Below, piece after piece: positions 44,481-52,241 of a DNA stretch of 64,000 nt; the stretch's first letter is position 1; every line of letters starts with the position of its first letter. The stretch covers positions 124,001 through 188,000 of the forward strand of contig NZ_CP023202.1 in the NCBI RefSeq assembly GCF_000220705.2. The letters are read 5' to 3'. Source of the DNA: Streptomyces xinghaiensis S187. Its GTDB lineage: Bacteria; Actinomycetota; Actinomycetes; Streptomycetales; Streptomycetaceae. A model generated the notes under the pieces. The model worked only from the letters and a program-made list of their open reading frames with translations, did not search any database and was not told the origin of the DNA. The position numbers were made by a program, and so were the translations under genes.

Positions 44481-44689
44481 GCGCACCAGTGTGTTCACAG
44501 GGCGTGTGGAGCCGCACACGCTGATGGGCCGGACGGATCACCGGGGCCCGGCCCCGGGGGCGGCGGCCCGCGTCTCCCGTCGGCCGGGGGTCCACGGCAC
44601 CGCCCCCGGTGAACGGGGCCGGCTGTCCGAACCCCGTGGGGCGTCACCGTGTTTGGCGAACCACCCTCAGGTCACGCGCAAGGCGTCGT

Positions 44690-44948
44690 CGTCGTGAGGC
44701 AAGGCACGGAGGAACGAACGGTGACTCCACCCGCGACTGAAGTCGCGGGCTTCCTGTGTCGGTGGCTAGGCACCGGCGCAGAGGACCAGCCCGGCCCTGT
44801 GTTTGACGTTGAGTGCGCCGACGTGGTCGGCGTGTGCCACCAGGCCGCAGTTGACGCACATGGACCCGGAAGGGGGCCGGTCAGAAGTGGTCACACGCGG
44901 CAACGCCTGCCCATAAACTGATCCCCTTCCTTCCACCCTGGACCTCAC
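44690..44948 (-). pseudogene. Remnant of a tnpB-type transposon gene (IS200/IS605/IS1341 group)
   Basis: The frame ending at 44766 carries only the last part of a TnpB/OrfB zinc-ribbon domain: CVNCGLVAHADHVGALNVKH then RAGLVL. The RuvC domain and first CxxC are missing, and the sequence upstream of about 44890 does not match. Beyond the stop on the minus strand is AGGAAGCCCGCGACTTCAGT (the hairpin of 44730-44749) and GTGGAGTCAC, the usual right-end layout of such elements, which also holds the 3' end of the omega RNA. It is a decayed insertion. Confidence 0.75.
44730..44749 (-). mobile_element. Right-end hairpin of the IS605-type remnant
   Basis: CCCGCGACTTCAGTCGCGGG (minus strand) is a 9-bp near-perfect palindrome preceded by GGAAG and followed by GTGGAGTCAC, the pattern at the right end of IS200/IS605-family elements and at the 3' end of their guide RNA. 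Confidence 0.65.
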
Positions 44949-44992
44949 GGGACGCGACCCAGGGCCGATACGGTGCAGTCGGGAGCCGACCT

Positions 44993-45691
44993 GTGTTCTA
45001 TTACGTGCTCAAGTACGTGCTTCTCGGGCCGTTGCTGCGGCTGACCTTCCGCCCCCGGATACAGGGCCTGGAGCACGTGCCCGAGGACGGGGCCGCGATC
45101 GTCGCCGGCAACCACCTGTCCTTCTCGGACCACTTCCTGATGCCGGCCATCCTCCGCCGCCGTATCACCTTCCTCGCCAAGGCGGAGTACTTCACGGGCC
45201 CCGGGCTCAAGGGCCGGCTGACGGCCGCCTTCTTCCGCAGCATCGGCCAGATCCCGGTGGACCGCTCGGGCAGACAGGCCGGGCAGGCCGCCATCACCGA
45301 AGGACTCAAGGTGCTGGGAAGCGGCGAGCTGCTCGGGATCTACCCGGAAGGCACGCGCTCGCACGACGGCCGGCTCTACAAGGGCCGCGTCGGGGTGGCC
45401 GTCATGGCGATCCGGGCGGGGGTCCCGGTGGTGCCGTGCGCCATGCAGGGAACGTTCGAGATCCAGCCGCCGGGACGCCGGCTGCCGCGGCCCGGCCGGG
45501 TGACGATCCGCTTCGGCGAACCGATGGACTTCTCCCGCTTCGCGGGCATGGAGGGCGAACGGGCGGTGCTGCGCGCCGTGACCGACGAGATCATGTACGA
45601 GATCATGAAGCTCTCCGGCCAGGAGTACGTCGACCTCTACGCGAACGAGGCCAAGGCGCAGCAGAAGGACCGGTCCGGCTCCCGGGACTGA
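44993..45691 (+). CDS. 1-acyl-sn-glycerol-3-phosphate acyltransferase (PlsC-type)
   Basis: A 232-residue membrane-associated acyltransferase. The catalytic block I is GNHLSFSDHF (H-x4-D), block II-III YPEGTRSHDGRLYKGRVGVA, and block IV VPVVPCAMQGT. The N-terminal helix FYYVLKYVLLGPLLRLTF anchors it. The GTG start has GGGAG upstream. It transfers a fatty acyl chain to lysophosphatidate or a similar lipid; several PlsC paralogues exist in streptomycetes, so the exact acceptor is open. Confidence 0.92.
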   Translation: MFYYVLKYVLLGPLLRLTFRPRIQGLEHVPEDGAAIVAGNHLSFSDHFLMPAILRRRITFLAKAEYFTGPGLKGRLTAAFFRSIGQIPVDRSGRQAGQAAITEGLKVLGSGELLGIYPEGTRSHDGRLYKGRVGVAVMAIRAGVPVVPCAMQGTFEIQPPGRRLPRPGRVTIRFGEPMDFSRFAGMEGERAVLRAVTDEIMYEIMKLSGQEYVDLYANEAKAQQKDRSGSRD

Positions 45692-45704
45692 CCGCACCGG
45701 GAAA

Positions 45705-45736
45705 CCCGGCGGTGCGCGGACTCCCCGACCGCCGGG
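45705..45736 (+). terminator. Hairpin after the PlsC-type gene
   Basis: CCCGGCGGT/ACCGCCGGG, 9 bp with a 14-base loop, 14 bases beyond the stop. Confidence 0.55.
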
Positions 45737-45835
45737 TGCGCGGCGCCCTCCCGTTCCCCGGCCGGTGTCCCGCCGGCGGCGCCCGGCGGCCGATGAGTCC
45801 CCGGAGAAACGACCGGGGTTCTCCGTCGGCGCTCG

Positions 45836-46150
45836 TCAATGACCGTGCCCGCCCGGCGGATTGCCCGGCTCCGCGCCGCGGTGCTCCGCCGCGATGCCGA
45901 ACCGGCTCCGTTCGCCCGCAGCGGACGTGAGGCCGGGGCGGAGGGCCGACACCGTGCTGATCACCGGCTCATCCGCGGCACCCTCTTCCTGCTCCAGAAG
46001 CTGCAGGTCAGCGGCTGATACCAGCGCCACGAGCGGCTTACCGTGACGCGTCACGACCACCCGTTCACCGCCGTAGACGACACGGTTGATCAACTCGGCC
46101 AGCTCCGCGCGGGCTTGCGTCACCGGAATCTCATAAGCCATGCTCCCCAT
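45836..46150 (-). CDS. Phd/YefM-family antitoxin, apparently orphan
   Basis: A 104-residue antitoxin-like protein. The N-terminal Phd/YefM fold is YEIPVTQARAELAELINRV, VYGGERVVVTRHGKPLVALV; the C-terminal part is long and charged, where antitoxins wrap their toxin. No toxin gene follows: only about 140 bases remain before the PlsC gene. Starts at 46150 or 46141 are both possible; GGGGAGC between them is too close to serve the second. GTAC repeats at 46151-46173 overlap the start and suggest autorepression. It is divergent from the ClpP-like gene. Confidence 0.85.
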   Translation of the reverse strand: MGSMAYEIPVTQARAELAELINRVVYGGERVVVTRHGKPLVALVSAADLQLLEQEEGAADEPVISTVSALRPGLTSAAGERSRFGIAAEHRGAEPGNPPGGHGH

Positions 46151-46173
46151 CGTACGAGACGTACAGGATGTAC
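46151..46173. promoter_or_regulatory. GTAC repeat operator of the antitoxin
   Basis: GTAC occurs at 46152, 46161 and 46170, exactly nine bases apart, and GTACAGGATGTAC at 46161-46173 is a perfect dyad. Phd/YefM antitoxins bind TGTACA-type sites over their own promoters, which this resembles. Confidence 0.6.
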
Positions 46174-46220
46174 ATTTTCGCCGGAACGGCGATCACACAA
46201 CGGAAGAAGGGGGAGCAGCC

Positions 46221-46856
46221 GTGGAGTCTCCGACCGCCCGCTACGTGCTGCCGCAGTTCACCGAGCGCACCAGCCGCGGGATCCGCACGCTGGACCCGTA
46301 CTCCCGGCTTCTGGAGGAGCGCATCGTCTTCCTCGGCACCGAGGTCGACGAGACCTCGGCCAACGACGTCATCGCCCAGCTGATGCACCTGGAGCACGCC
46401 GCGCCCGGCCGCGGCATCTCCCTGTACATCAACTCCCCCGGCGGCTCCCTCACCGCGATGACCGCGATCTACGACACGATGCTCTTCGTCGGCTGCCCCA
46501 TCGAGACGATCTGCCTCGGACAGGCCGCCGAGGAGGCGGCCGTGCTGCTCGCCGCGGGGGAGCCCGGCCGGCGGCTGATGCTCCCGGGTTCCCGGGCCGT
46601 GCTCCGCCAGCCGTCCCTGGCCGAGCCCGCACAGGGGCAGGTGGACGACCTGGCGATCAGGGCCCGCGAAGTGGCCCGCGCCCGGGCCATGCTGGAGGGG
46701 ATGCTGGTGCGGCACACCGGGCAGTCCGCCGAGCGCGTCGCCTCGGACATCGAGCGGGACATGATCCTCACCGCCGGCGAGGCCGTCGCCTACGGGCTCG
46801 CCGACCGGATCGTCGCGAACCGCAAGGGGTCCGCCGCCTCCGTGGGCCGGGGGTGA
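46221..46856 (+). CDS. ClpP-like protein lacking catalytic Ser and His
   Basis: A 211-residue ClpP-family protein. The fold is complete: EERIVFLGTEVDETSANDVI, YINSPGGSLTAMTAIYDTML (with the oxyanion glycines), MLVRHTGQSAERVASDIERD. The nucleophile motif, GQAAS in active ClpP, reads GQAAEEAAVLLAAG with Glu104 in place of Ser, and the His motif (L-H-QP) reads AVLRQPSL with Arg129; only Asp180 of the triad remains. It cannot be a serine protease and probably acts as a structural or regulatory ring subunit, like cyanobacterial ClpR. GTG start behind GGGGGAG. No Clp ATPase is nearby. Confidence 0.9.
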   Translation: MESPTARYVLPQFTERTSRGIRTLDPYSRLLEERIVFLGTEVDETSANDVIAQLMHLEHAAPGRGISLYINSPGGSLTAMTAIYDTMLFVGCPIETICLGQAAEEAAVLLAAGEPGRRLMLPGSRAVLRQPSLAEPAQGQVDDLAIRAREVARARAMLEGMLVRHTGQSAERVASDIERDMILTAGEAVAYGLADRIVANRKGSAASVGRG

Positions 46857-46859
46857 GCC

Positions 46860-47168
46860 GTGTCCCTGCCCGAACTGCCGCCGCTGCCCGCCCTCACGCG
46901 CGCCGAGGGCGAGCTGATCGACCGTTACCTGGAGGCGGCCGACCTGCTGGGACGGGTCAACCCGGCCCGGGGCACCGACACCTACGGCAGCCTGCGCGCC
47001 GCGCAGGCGCTGGTCGACCGGGCGGTCCGGCTGCGCGACGCGCTCTCCGTGATGCACGCGCGCGGCGAGACGGAACTGCACGCGGCCACCCTGGGCCGGG
47101 CCCTGCGCGTCCTCGACGGGGAGCGCCGGACCCGGCGCGTCACCCTCCCGCCGGAGAACCCCGGGTGA
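46860..47168 (+). CDS. Small helical protein next to the ClpP-like gene
   Basis: A 102-residue protein of unknown family. It starts with GTG three bases after the ClpP-like stop, behind GGGGGTGAG, so the two form an operon. The sequence is helical: LTRAEGELIDRYLEAADLLG, SLRAAQALVDRAVRLRDALS, LHAATLGRALRVLDGERR. It has no membrane segment or metal site. It may be a partner or adaptor of the ClpP-like protein (inference from position). Confidence 0.75.
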   Translation: MSLPELPPLPALTRAEGELIDRYLEAADLLGRVNPARGTDTYGSLRAAQALVDRAVRLRDALSVMHARGETELHAATLGRALRVLDGERRTRRVTLPPENPG

Positions 47169-47427
47169 CGGAACGCCGCGGCGTGCCGTGACACGCGTCA
47201 CCGGCCGGCCTCCCCCGACCGGACTGCTTTCCGCGGGACATGACGGGCCGTGCGGCGTGGGCCCGCGTCGGTGAGCCCTCGGCCGTTCCGGGCGTCGCGC
47301 CCGGTCCGGGCGGGGCCGGGGGCCGTGTTCGGCCGCCAACAACCCGGCTATTCCACCTGGTTGGGGCAAGAGTTAGAACTTTCACATATGGCCGGATCGG
47401 TGACGAAATTCGACCTGGAGTGCGTAA

Positions 47428-47660
47428 CCATCGCTGAGACGACAAGCCCCCGCCGCCGAGGCGGGGCGGCCCGGGCGGACGCCGAGTCCTGCCACCGTCC
47501 CGGGCGACAGGTCGATTCCCCGGACCGGCAGGAGTGGAGGACCCGGGCAAGCCGGGCCCGGCCGGAACCCTCCGGCCGGCCCTTGGGGTGAAGCCGCGAT
47601 CGCGGCCGGGCATCTTCGTTCTGCCCGAACCCGACAGGTCATCCTTCACAGGCGGCTGAC
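47428..47660 (+). ncRNA. Cyclic di-AMP riboswitch (ydaO/yuaA)
   Basis: Upstream of the NlpC/P60 gene the ydaO consensus is present in order: ATCGCTGAGACGAC, CGGGCGACAGGTCGATTCCC, GGAGTGGAGGACCCGGG, GGAACCCTCC, CTTGGGGTGAAGCCG, GCGGCCGGGCATCTTCG, TGCCCGAACCCGACAGGTCA and AGGCGGCTGACGAAGG. In Streptomyces this riboswitch controls cell-wall hydrolases and resuscitation factors, switching expression off at high c-di-AMP. Confidence 0.93.
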
Positions 47661-47672
47661 GAAGGGTTGCGC

Positions 47673-48230
47673 ATGTCCGCGCACGTTCATGTCCAGACGC
47701 ACGACAGCACCACCGGCACCACCGGCACCACCGGCTTCACCGGCACCACCGGCACCGGCCGGAAGTCCGCCGGCACCACCGCGCGCATCTCCCGCGCGGG
47801 GGCCGTATCGGCGCTCACCCTCGCCGCGGTCACGGGCACCGTCCTCGCACCGGGCGCCGCCTCCGAGGCCCAGGCCGCCACCGCCCGGTCGAAGGCACTC
47901 TCGGTCGCCGCGGCGCAGAAGGGCGACCCCTACAAGTACGGCGCCGCGGGCCCGCACCGCTTCGACTGCTCCGGCCTGACGCTGTACTCGTACAAGAAGG
48001 CCGGCAAGAAGCTGCCGCGCACGGCCCAGGCCCAGTACAACAAGACCAGCCGCGTCTCCGCCGCGAAGCGGGCCAAGGGCGATCTGGTGTTCTTCCACTC
48101 CGGCGGCAGCGTCTACCACGTCGGCGTCTACGCCGGCAGCGGCAAGGTCTGGCACTCCCCCAAGGCCGGCTCCGTCGTCAAGCTGGAGAAGATCTGGACG
48201 AAGAGCGTCCGTTACGGCCGGGTGCGCTGA
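47673..48230 (+). CDS. Secreted NlpC/P60 cell-wall peptidase
   Basis: A 185-residue exported hydrolase cleaving peptidoglycan stem peptides. The N-terminus has an unusual Thr/Gly repeat (TTGTTGTTGFTGTTGTG) before a signal-like helix (AVSALTLAAVTGTVLAPGAA) ending at AQAA. The NlpC/P60 domain has Cys in HRFDCSGLTLYSY, His in VYHVGVYAG and a third His in KVWHSPKAG. Long linker domains are absent, so it is a minimal enzyme. The ATG at 47673 lies six bases after GAAGGG. It is controlled by the riboswitch just upstream. Confidence 0.92.
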   Translation: MSAHVHVQTHDSTTGTTGTTGFTGTTGTGRKSAGTTARISRAGAVSALTLAAVTGTVLAPGAASEAQAATARSKALSVAAAQKGDPYKYGAAGPHRFDCSGLTLYSYKKAGKKLPRTAQAQYNKTSRVSAAKRAKGDLVFFHSGGSVYHVGVYAGSGKVWHSPKAGSVVKLEKIWTKSVRYGRVR

Positions 48231-48241
48231 GCACCACCGGG

Positions 48242-49429
48242 TCAGCCGGCGGGCGCCGACGCGACGATGACGGCCACCGCCCGGTCGATCTGATCCTCCG
48301 TCAGATCGGCGCGGGCGGTGAGCCGCAGCCGCGAGACGCCGTCGGGCACGGACGGCGGGCGGAAGCAGCCCACGGCCAGCCCGCCGGCCCGGCAGTCCGC
48401 CGCCCAGCGCAGCGCCGCCTCCGGGGACGGCGCCCGTACGGACACCACGGCCGCGTCCGGGCGGACGGACGCCAGACCCGCCGCCGTCAGCCGCTCGTGC
48501 AGCGAGGCCGCGACGGCCCGGGCCCGGGCCGCCCGCTCCGGCTCCCGGCGCAGCAGCCGGAGGGCGGCCAGCGCGCCGCCGGCGGCGGCGGGCGCGAGCC
48601 CGGTGTCGAAGATGAACGCCCGTGCGGTGTTGACGAGATGCTCGATCACCCGGGCCGGTCCCAGCACGGCACCGCCCTGACTCCCGAGCGACTTGGACAG
48701 GGTGACGGTCACGACCGTGTCCGGTGAGCCCGCGAGCCCGGCGGCGTACGGGGCTCCGCGCCCGCCCTCCCCCAGCACGCCCAGCCCGTGGGCGTCGTCG
48801 ACGATCAGGGCCGCCCCGCGGTCGCGGCAGACCGTGGCGAGCCGGCCGAGCGGCGCGGCGTCGCCGTCGACCGAGAAGACCGCGTCGGTGAGGACGACGG
48901 CCCGGCCCTCGTGCCCGTCGAGCACCTTGGCCGCGGCGCCGGGATCGGCGTGCGGGACGACGGCGGTGACCGCCCGGGAGAGCCGGCAGCCGTCGATCAG
49001 CGAGGCGTGGTTGGCGGCGTCGGAGACGATCAGGGTGCCCCGCGCGGTCAGCGCGGTGACGGCGGCGAGATTGGCGGCGTAGCCGGAGGCCAGCACCAGC
49101 GCGGCCTCGAAGCCGCAGAAGTCCGCCAGTTCCGCCTCCAGTTCGGCGTGGAGCCCGGTGCTGCCGGTCACCAGCCGGGAGCCGGTCGCGCCGGCCCCCC
49201 ACAGCCGGGCCGCGTCCGCGGCCGCGGCGGTCACCGCGGGGTGGCGGGCCAGTCCGAGGTAGTCGTTGGACGCCAGATCGAGCAGCGCGGACGCGGCCGG
49301 ACGGGGGCGCAGCGCGCGGACGAGACCGGCCCGCCGCCGGGCGGCCGCCTCCTCGTCGATCCATCCGAACGGGTCCCGGGCGTCCCGGCCCGGATCCCGG
49401 TCCGGGTCCTGCTCCTTGTCCTGGGGCAT
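48242..49429 (-). CDS. bioF: 8-amino-7-oxononanoate synthase
   Basis: A 395-residue PLP enzyme of the alpha-oxoamine synthase family, condensing pimeloyl-thioester with L-alanine in biotin synthesis. It shows SNDYLGLARHPAV, GSRLVTGSTGLHAELEAELA, FCGFEAALVLASGYAAN, VDDAHGLGVLG and the PLP lysine in VTLSKSLGSQGGAV. GAGGGATG precedes the ATG at 49429. It is divergent from bioB-bioA-bioD; the gap of 146 bases holds nested dyads. Confidence 0.93.
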   Translation of the reverse strand: MPQDKEQDPDRDPGRDARDPFGWIDEEAAARRRAGLVRALRPRPAASALLDLASNDYLGLARHPAVTAAAADAARLWGAGATGSRLVTGSTGLHAELEAELADFCGFEAALVLASGYAANLAAVTALTARGTLIVSDAANHASLIDGCRLSRAVTAVVPHADPGAAAKVLDGHEGRAVVLTDAVFSVDGDAAPLGRLATVCRDRGAALIVDDAHGLGVLGEGGRGAPYAAGLAGSPDTVVTVTLSKSLGSQGGAVLGPARVIEHLVNTARAFIFDTGLAPAAAGGALAALRLLRREPERAARARAVAASLHERLTAAGLASVRPDAAVVSVRAPSPEAALRWAADCRAGGLAVGCFRPPSVPDGVSRLRLTARADLTEDQIDRAVAVIVASAPAG

Positions 49430-49471
49430 CGGCCATCCCTCGCGTCTGTCGGGTCTGCCCAAAACCTAGCC

Positions 49472-49545
49472 CGGCCAAGGGCGGGACACGGTGTGGCGAT
49501 ACACACACCCCGATCCCGCGGTGTTGTGGGATCCCTCCTTGGCCG
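49472..49545. promoter_or_regulatory. Dyads between bioF and bioB
   Basis: CGGCCAAGG (49472-49480) is repeated inverted as CCTTGGCCG (49537-49545), and inside lie GATCCC-N10-GGGATC (49512-49533) and GTGTGGCGATACACAC. This is a likely site for a biotin regulator of BioQ or similar type, but the sequences do not match an operator I can name. Confidence 0.4.
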
Positions 49546-49575
49546 CGCCCCCTCCGGTAGGCAAGGATCTCCGCC

Positions 49576-50784
49576 ATGGATCTGCTGACAACGCTGGTGG
49601 ACAAGGGGCTGCGCCGCGAGCCGCCCACCCGGGACGAGGCGCTCGCCGTGCTGGCCACGTCCGACGACGACCTGCTCGATGTGGTGGCGGCCGCGGGGCG
49701 GGTGCGCCGCCAGTGGTTCGGGCGGCGGGTGAAGCTCAACTATCTGGTCAACCTGAAGTCGGGGCTCTGCCCGGAGGACTGCTCGTACTGCTCGCAGCGG
49801 CTGGGGTCGAAGGCGGAGATCCTCAAGTACACCTGGCTGAAGCCGGAGGAGGCCGCCGCGGCGGCCGGCGCCGGTGTGGCCGGCGGCGCCAAGCGCGTCT
49901 GCCTGGTGGCGAGCGGACGCGGCCCGACCGACCGGGACGTGGACCGGGTGTCGGACACCATCGCGGCCATCAAGGAGCGGAACGAGGGCGTGGAGGTCTG
50001 CGCCTGCCTCGGGCTGCTCTCCGACGGCCAGGCCGAGCGGCTGCGGGCCGCGGGCGCGGACGCGTACAACCACAACCTCAACACGTCCGAGGCGACGTAC
50101 CAGGACATCTGCACCACGCACGACTTCTCCGACCGGGTCTCCACCGTGCGGCAGGCGCAGGGCGCGGGGCTGTCGGCCTGCTCCGGCCTGATCGCGGGCA
50201 TGGGCGAGTCCGACGAGGACCTGGTCGACGTGGTCTTCGCGCTGCGCGAGCTGGACCCGGACTCCGTGCCGGTCAACTTCCTGATCCCCTTCGACGGCAC
50301 ACCGCTGGCCGGGGAGTGGAACCTCACCCCGCAGCGGGCGCTGCGCATCCTGGCCATGGTCCGCTTCGTCTGCCCGGATGTGGAGGTACGGCTCGCGGGA
50401 GGCCGCGAGGTGCATCTGCGGTCCCTGCAGCCGCTGGCGCTCCACCTCGCCAACTCGGTCTTCCTGGGCGACTACCTGACCAGTGAGGGGCAGGCGGGGC
50501 AGGCGGACCTCGACATGATCGCCGACGCGGGCTTCGAGGTGGAGGGCTCGGACACCGTGACCCTGCCGGAGCACCGGGCGGGCGCGGCCGGAACGGGCTG
50601 CGGCGGACACGACGACGGCGGCTGCGCGCCCTGCGGGGAGACGGCGGCGGAGGACGCGGCCCCGGCCGCCGCGCCCGCCGGCGCACCGGCCCCGCCGGCC
50701 GCCGCACCGGCGGGCGCTCCCCGTACCGGCCTGGTGGCGGTGCGCCGCCGCGGCGCGGGCACCGATCTGCCACCCAATGCCTGA
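49576..50784 (+). CDS. bioB: Biotin synthase
   Basis: A 402-residue radical-SAM enzyme inserting sulfur into dethiobiotin. The radical-SAM cluster Cys are 65, 69 and 72 in GLCPEDCSYCSQR; the barrel has NHNLNTSEATYQDI and GLIAGMGESDEDLVD. Typical BioB is about 320-350 residues; here a tail of about 70 residues contains Cys342, His345, Cys350 and Cys353 (GTGCGGHDDGGCAPC) and an Ala/Pro stretch, which may bind a metal or cluster. It overlaps bioA by eight bases. Confidence 0.94.
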   Translation: MDLLTTLVDKGLRREPPTRDEALAVLATSDDDLLDVVAAAGRVRRQWFGRRVKLNYLVNLKSGLCPEDCSYCSQRLGSKAEILKYTWLKPEEAAAAAGAGVAGGAKRVCLVASGRGPTDRDVDRVSDTIAAIKERNEGVEVCACLGLLSDGQAERLRAAGADAYNHNLNTSEATYQDICTTHDFSDRVSTVRQAQGAGLSACSGLIAGMGESDEDLVDVVFALRELDPDSVPVNFLIPFDGTPLAGEWNLTPQRALRILAMVRFVCPDVEVRLAGGREVHLRSLQPLALHLANSVFLGDYLTSEGQAGQADLDMIADAGFEVEGSDTVTLPEHRAGAAGTGCGGHDDGGCAPCGETAAEDAAPAAAPAGAPAPPAAAPAGAPRTGLVAVRRRGAGTDLPPNA

Positions 50785-52132
50785 GCCGCTCCCGCACCCG
50801 CCGGCCGCACCGGCCGGCGGGCCCGCCGCGGCGGCGCCGCTGTCCACCGCCGAACTGCTGGAGCTGGACCGGCGGCACGTCTGGCACCCGTACGGCCCGA
50901 TGCCCGGCCGCACGGACCCGCTGGTCGTCGAGTCCGCCTCCGGGGTGCGGCTACGGCTGGCCGAACCGGCCGAGGGCCGGGAGGAGTTGGTCGACGGGAT
51001 GTCGTCGTGGTGGTCGGCCGTGCACGGCTACGGCCACCCCGCGCTGACCGGAGCCGCGCACGCACAGCTGGACCGGATGAGCCATGTGATGTTCGGCGGG
51101 CTCACCCACGAGCCGGCCGTCCGGCTCGCCGCCCGGCTCGTGGAGATCACCCCGGAGCCGCTGCGCCACGTCTTCCTGGCCGACTCGGGCTCGGTGTCCG
51201 TGGAAGTGGCCGTCAAGATGTGCCTGCAGTACTGGCGTTCGCTGGGGAAGCCCCGCAAGCAGCGGCTGCTGACCTGGCGCGGCGGCTACCACGGCGACAC
51301 CTGGCAGCCGATGTCCGTGTGCGACCCGGACGGCGGCATGCACCACCTGTGGTCCGGGGTGCTGCCCCGGCAGGTCTTCGCCGACGCGCCGCCGCCCGGC
51401 TTCGGTGCCGGCGTGGACCCGGCGTACGCGGAGCATCTGCGGGGGCTGGTCGCGGAGCACGCCGAGGAGCTGGCGGCCGTCGTCGTCGAACCGGTGGTGC
51501 AGGGCGCGGGCGGGATGCGGTTCCACTCCCCCGGCTATCTGCGGGTGCTGCGCGAGGCGTGCGACGAGCACGGTGTGCTGCTGGTCCTGGACGAGATCGC
51601 CACCGGCTTCGGCCGGACCGGTGAGCTGTTCGCCGCGGACCACGCGGGCGTCGCGCCCGATGTGCTGTGCCTCGGCAAGGCGCTGACCGGCGGGATGATG
51701 ACGCTGGCGGCGACGCTGTGCACCGCGGAGGTGGCCGAGGGCATCTCGCGCGGTGAGGTGCCGGTGCTGGCGCACGGCCCGACCTTCATGGGCAATCCGC
51801 TGGCCACGGCGGTCGCGGGTGCCTCCGTCGATCTGCTGCTGGCCCGGGACTGGCGCGGCGAGGTGCGCGGGATCGAGCGCGGGCTGCGGGAGGGGCTGGC
51901 CCCGGCGGCGCGGCTGCCGGGCGTGCGGGAGGTCCGGGTACTGGGCGCCATCGGCGTCGTCCAGCTCGACCACGGCATCGACATGGCGGCGGCGACGCGC
52001 GCCGCGGTGCGCGAGGGCGTGTGGCTGCGGCCGTTCCGCGACCTCGTCTACACGATGCCGCCGTATGTCACCGGTGAGGACGACGTGGCCCGGATCTGCG
52101 CGGCGGTGTACGCGGCGGCAGCGGCGGGCTGA
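50777..52132 (+). CDS. bioA: Adenosylmethionine-8-amino-7-oxononanoate aminotransferase
   Basis: A 451-residue class III aminotransferase using SAM as amino donor to make 7,8-diaminopelargonate. It has VWHPYGPMPGRTDPLVVES, VDGMSSWWSAVHGYGHPAL (typical of BioA), VVEPVVQGAGGMRFHSPGYL, LDEIATGFGRTGELFA and the PLP lysine in CLGKALTGGMMTLAATL. It is coupled to bioB and followed after 126 bases by bioD. Confidence 0.94.
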   Translation: MPEPLPHPPAAPAGGPAAAAPLSTAELLELDRRHVWHPYGPMPGRTDPLVVESASGVRLRLAEPAEGREELVDGMSSWWSAVHGYGHPALTGAAHAQLDRMSHVMFGGLTHEPAVRLAARLVEITPEPLRHVFLADSGSVSVEVAVKMCLQYWRSLGKPRKQRLLTWRGGYHGDTWQPMSVCDPDGGMHHLWSGVLPRQVFADAPPPGFGAGVDPAYAEHLRGLVAEHAEELAAVVVEPVVQGAGGMRFHSPGYLRVLREACDEHGVLLVLDEIATGFGRTGELFAADHAGVAPDVLCLGKALTGGMMTLAATLCTAEVAEGISRGEVPVLAHGPTFMGNPLATAVAGASVDLLLARDWRGEVRGIERGLREGLAPAARLPGVREVRVLGAIGVVQLDHGIDMAAATRAAVREGVWLRPFRDLVYTMPPYVTGEDDVARICAAVYAAAAAG

Positions 52133-52207
52133 CCCCGCGCAGGGCCCGGCCGCGCCGAGGCGGCCGGGGCGCGGAACACACGGGGCGCGCGGGCACGCGC
52201 GCCCCTC

Positions 52208-52241
52208 GTACGGCGGCGCGGCAGGTACGGCGGCGCGGCAG
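52208..52241. repeat. Tandem 17-bp repeat upstream of bioD
   Basis: GTACGGCGGCGCGGCAG occurs twice, head to tail with no spacer, 18 bases before the bioD start. It could be a slippage product or affect the bioD leader. Confidence 0.8.

Noticed and set aside
45603..45839. Minus-strand frame starting TTGA at the end of the antitoxin, as a possible toxin
   Set aside because: The position is right for a coupled toxin, but the sequence is Pro/Arg/Gly-rich with no RelE or Doc features and runs into the opposing plsC gene.
47673..47770. Gly/Thr codon repeats as a possible CRISPR or tandem repeat array
   Set aside because: The repeat is an in-frame ACC-ACC-GGC codon run inside the NlpC/P60 gene, without spacers.
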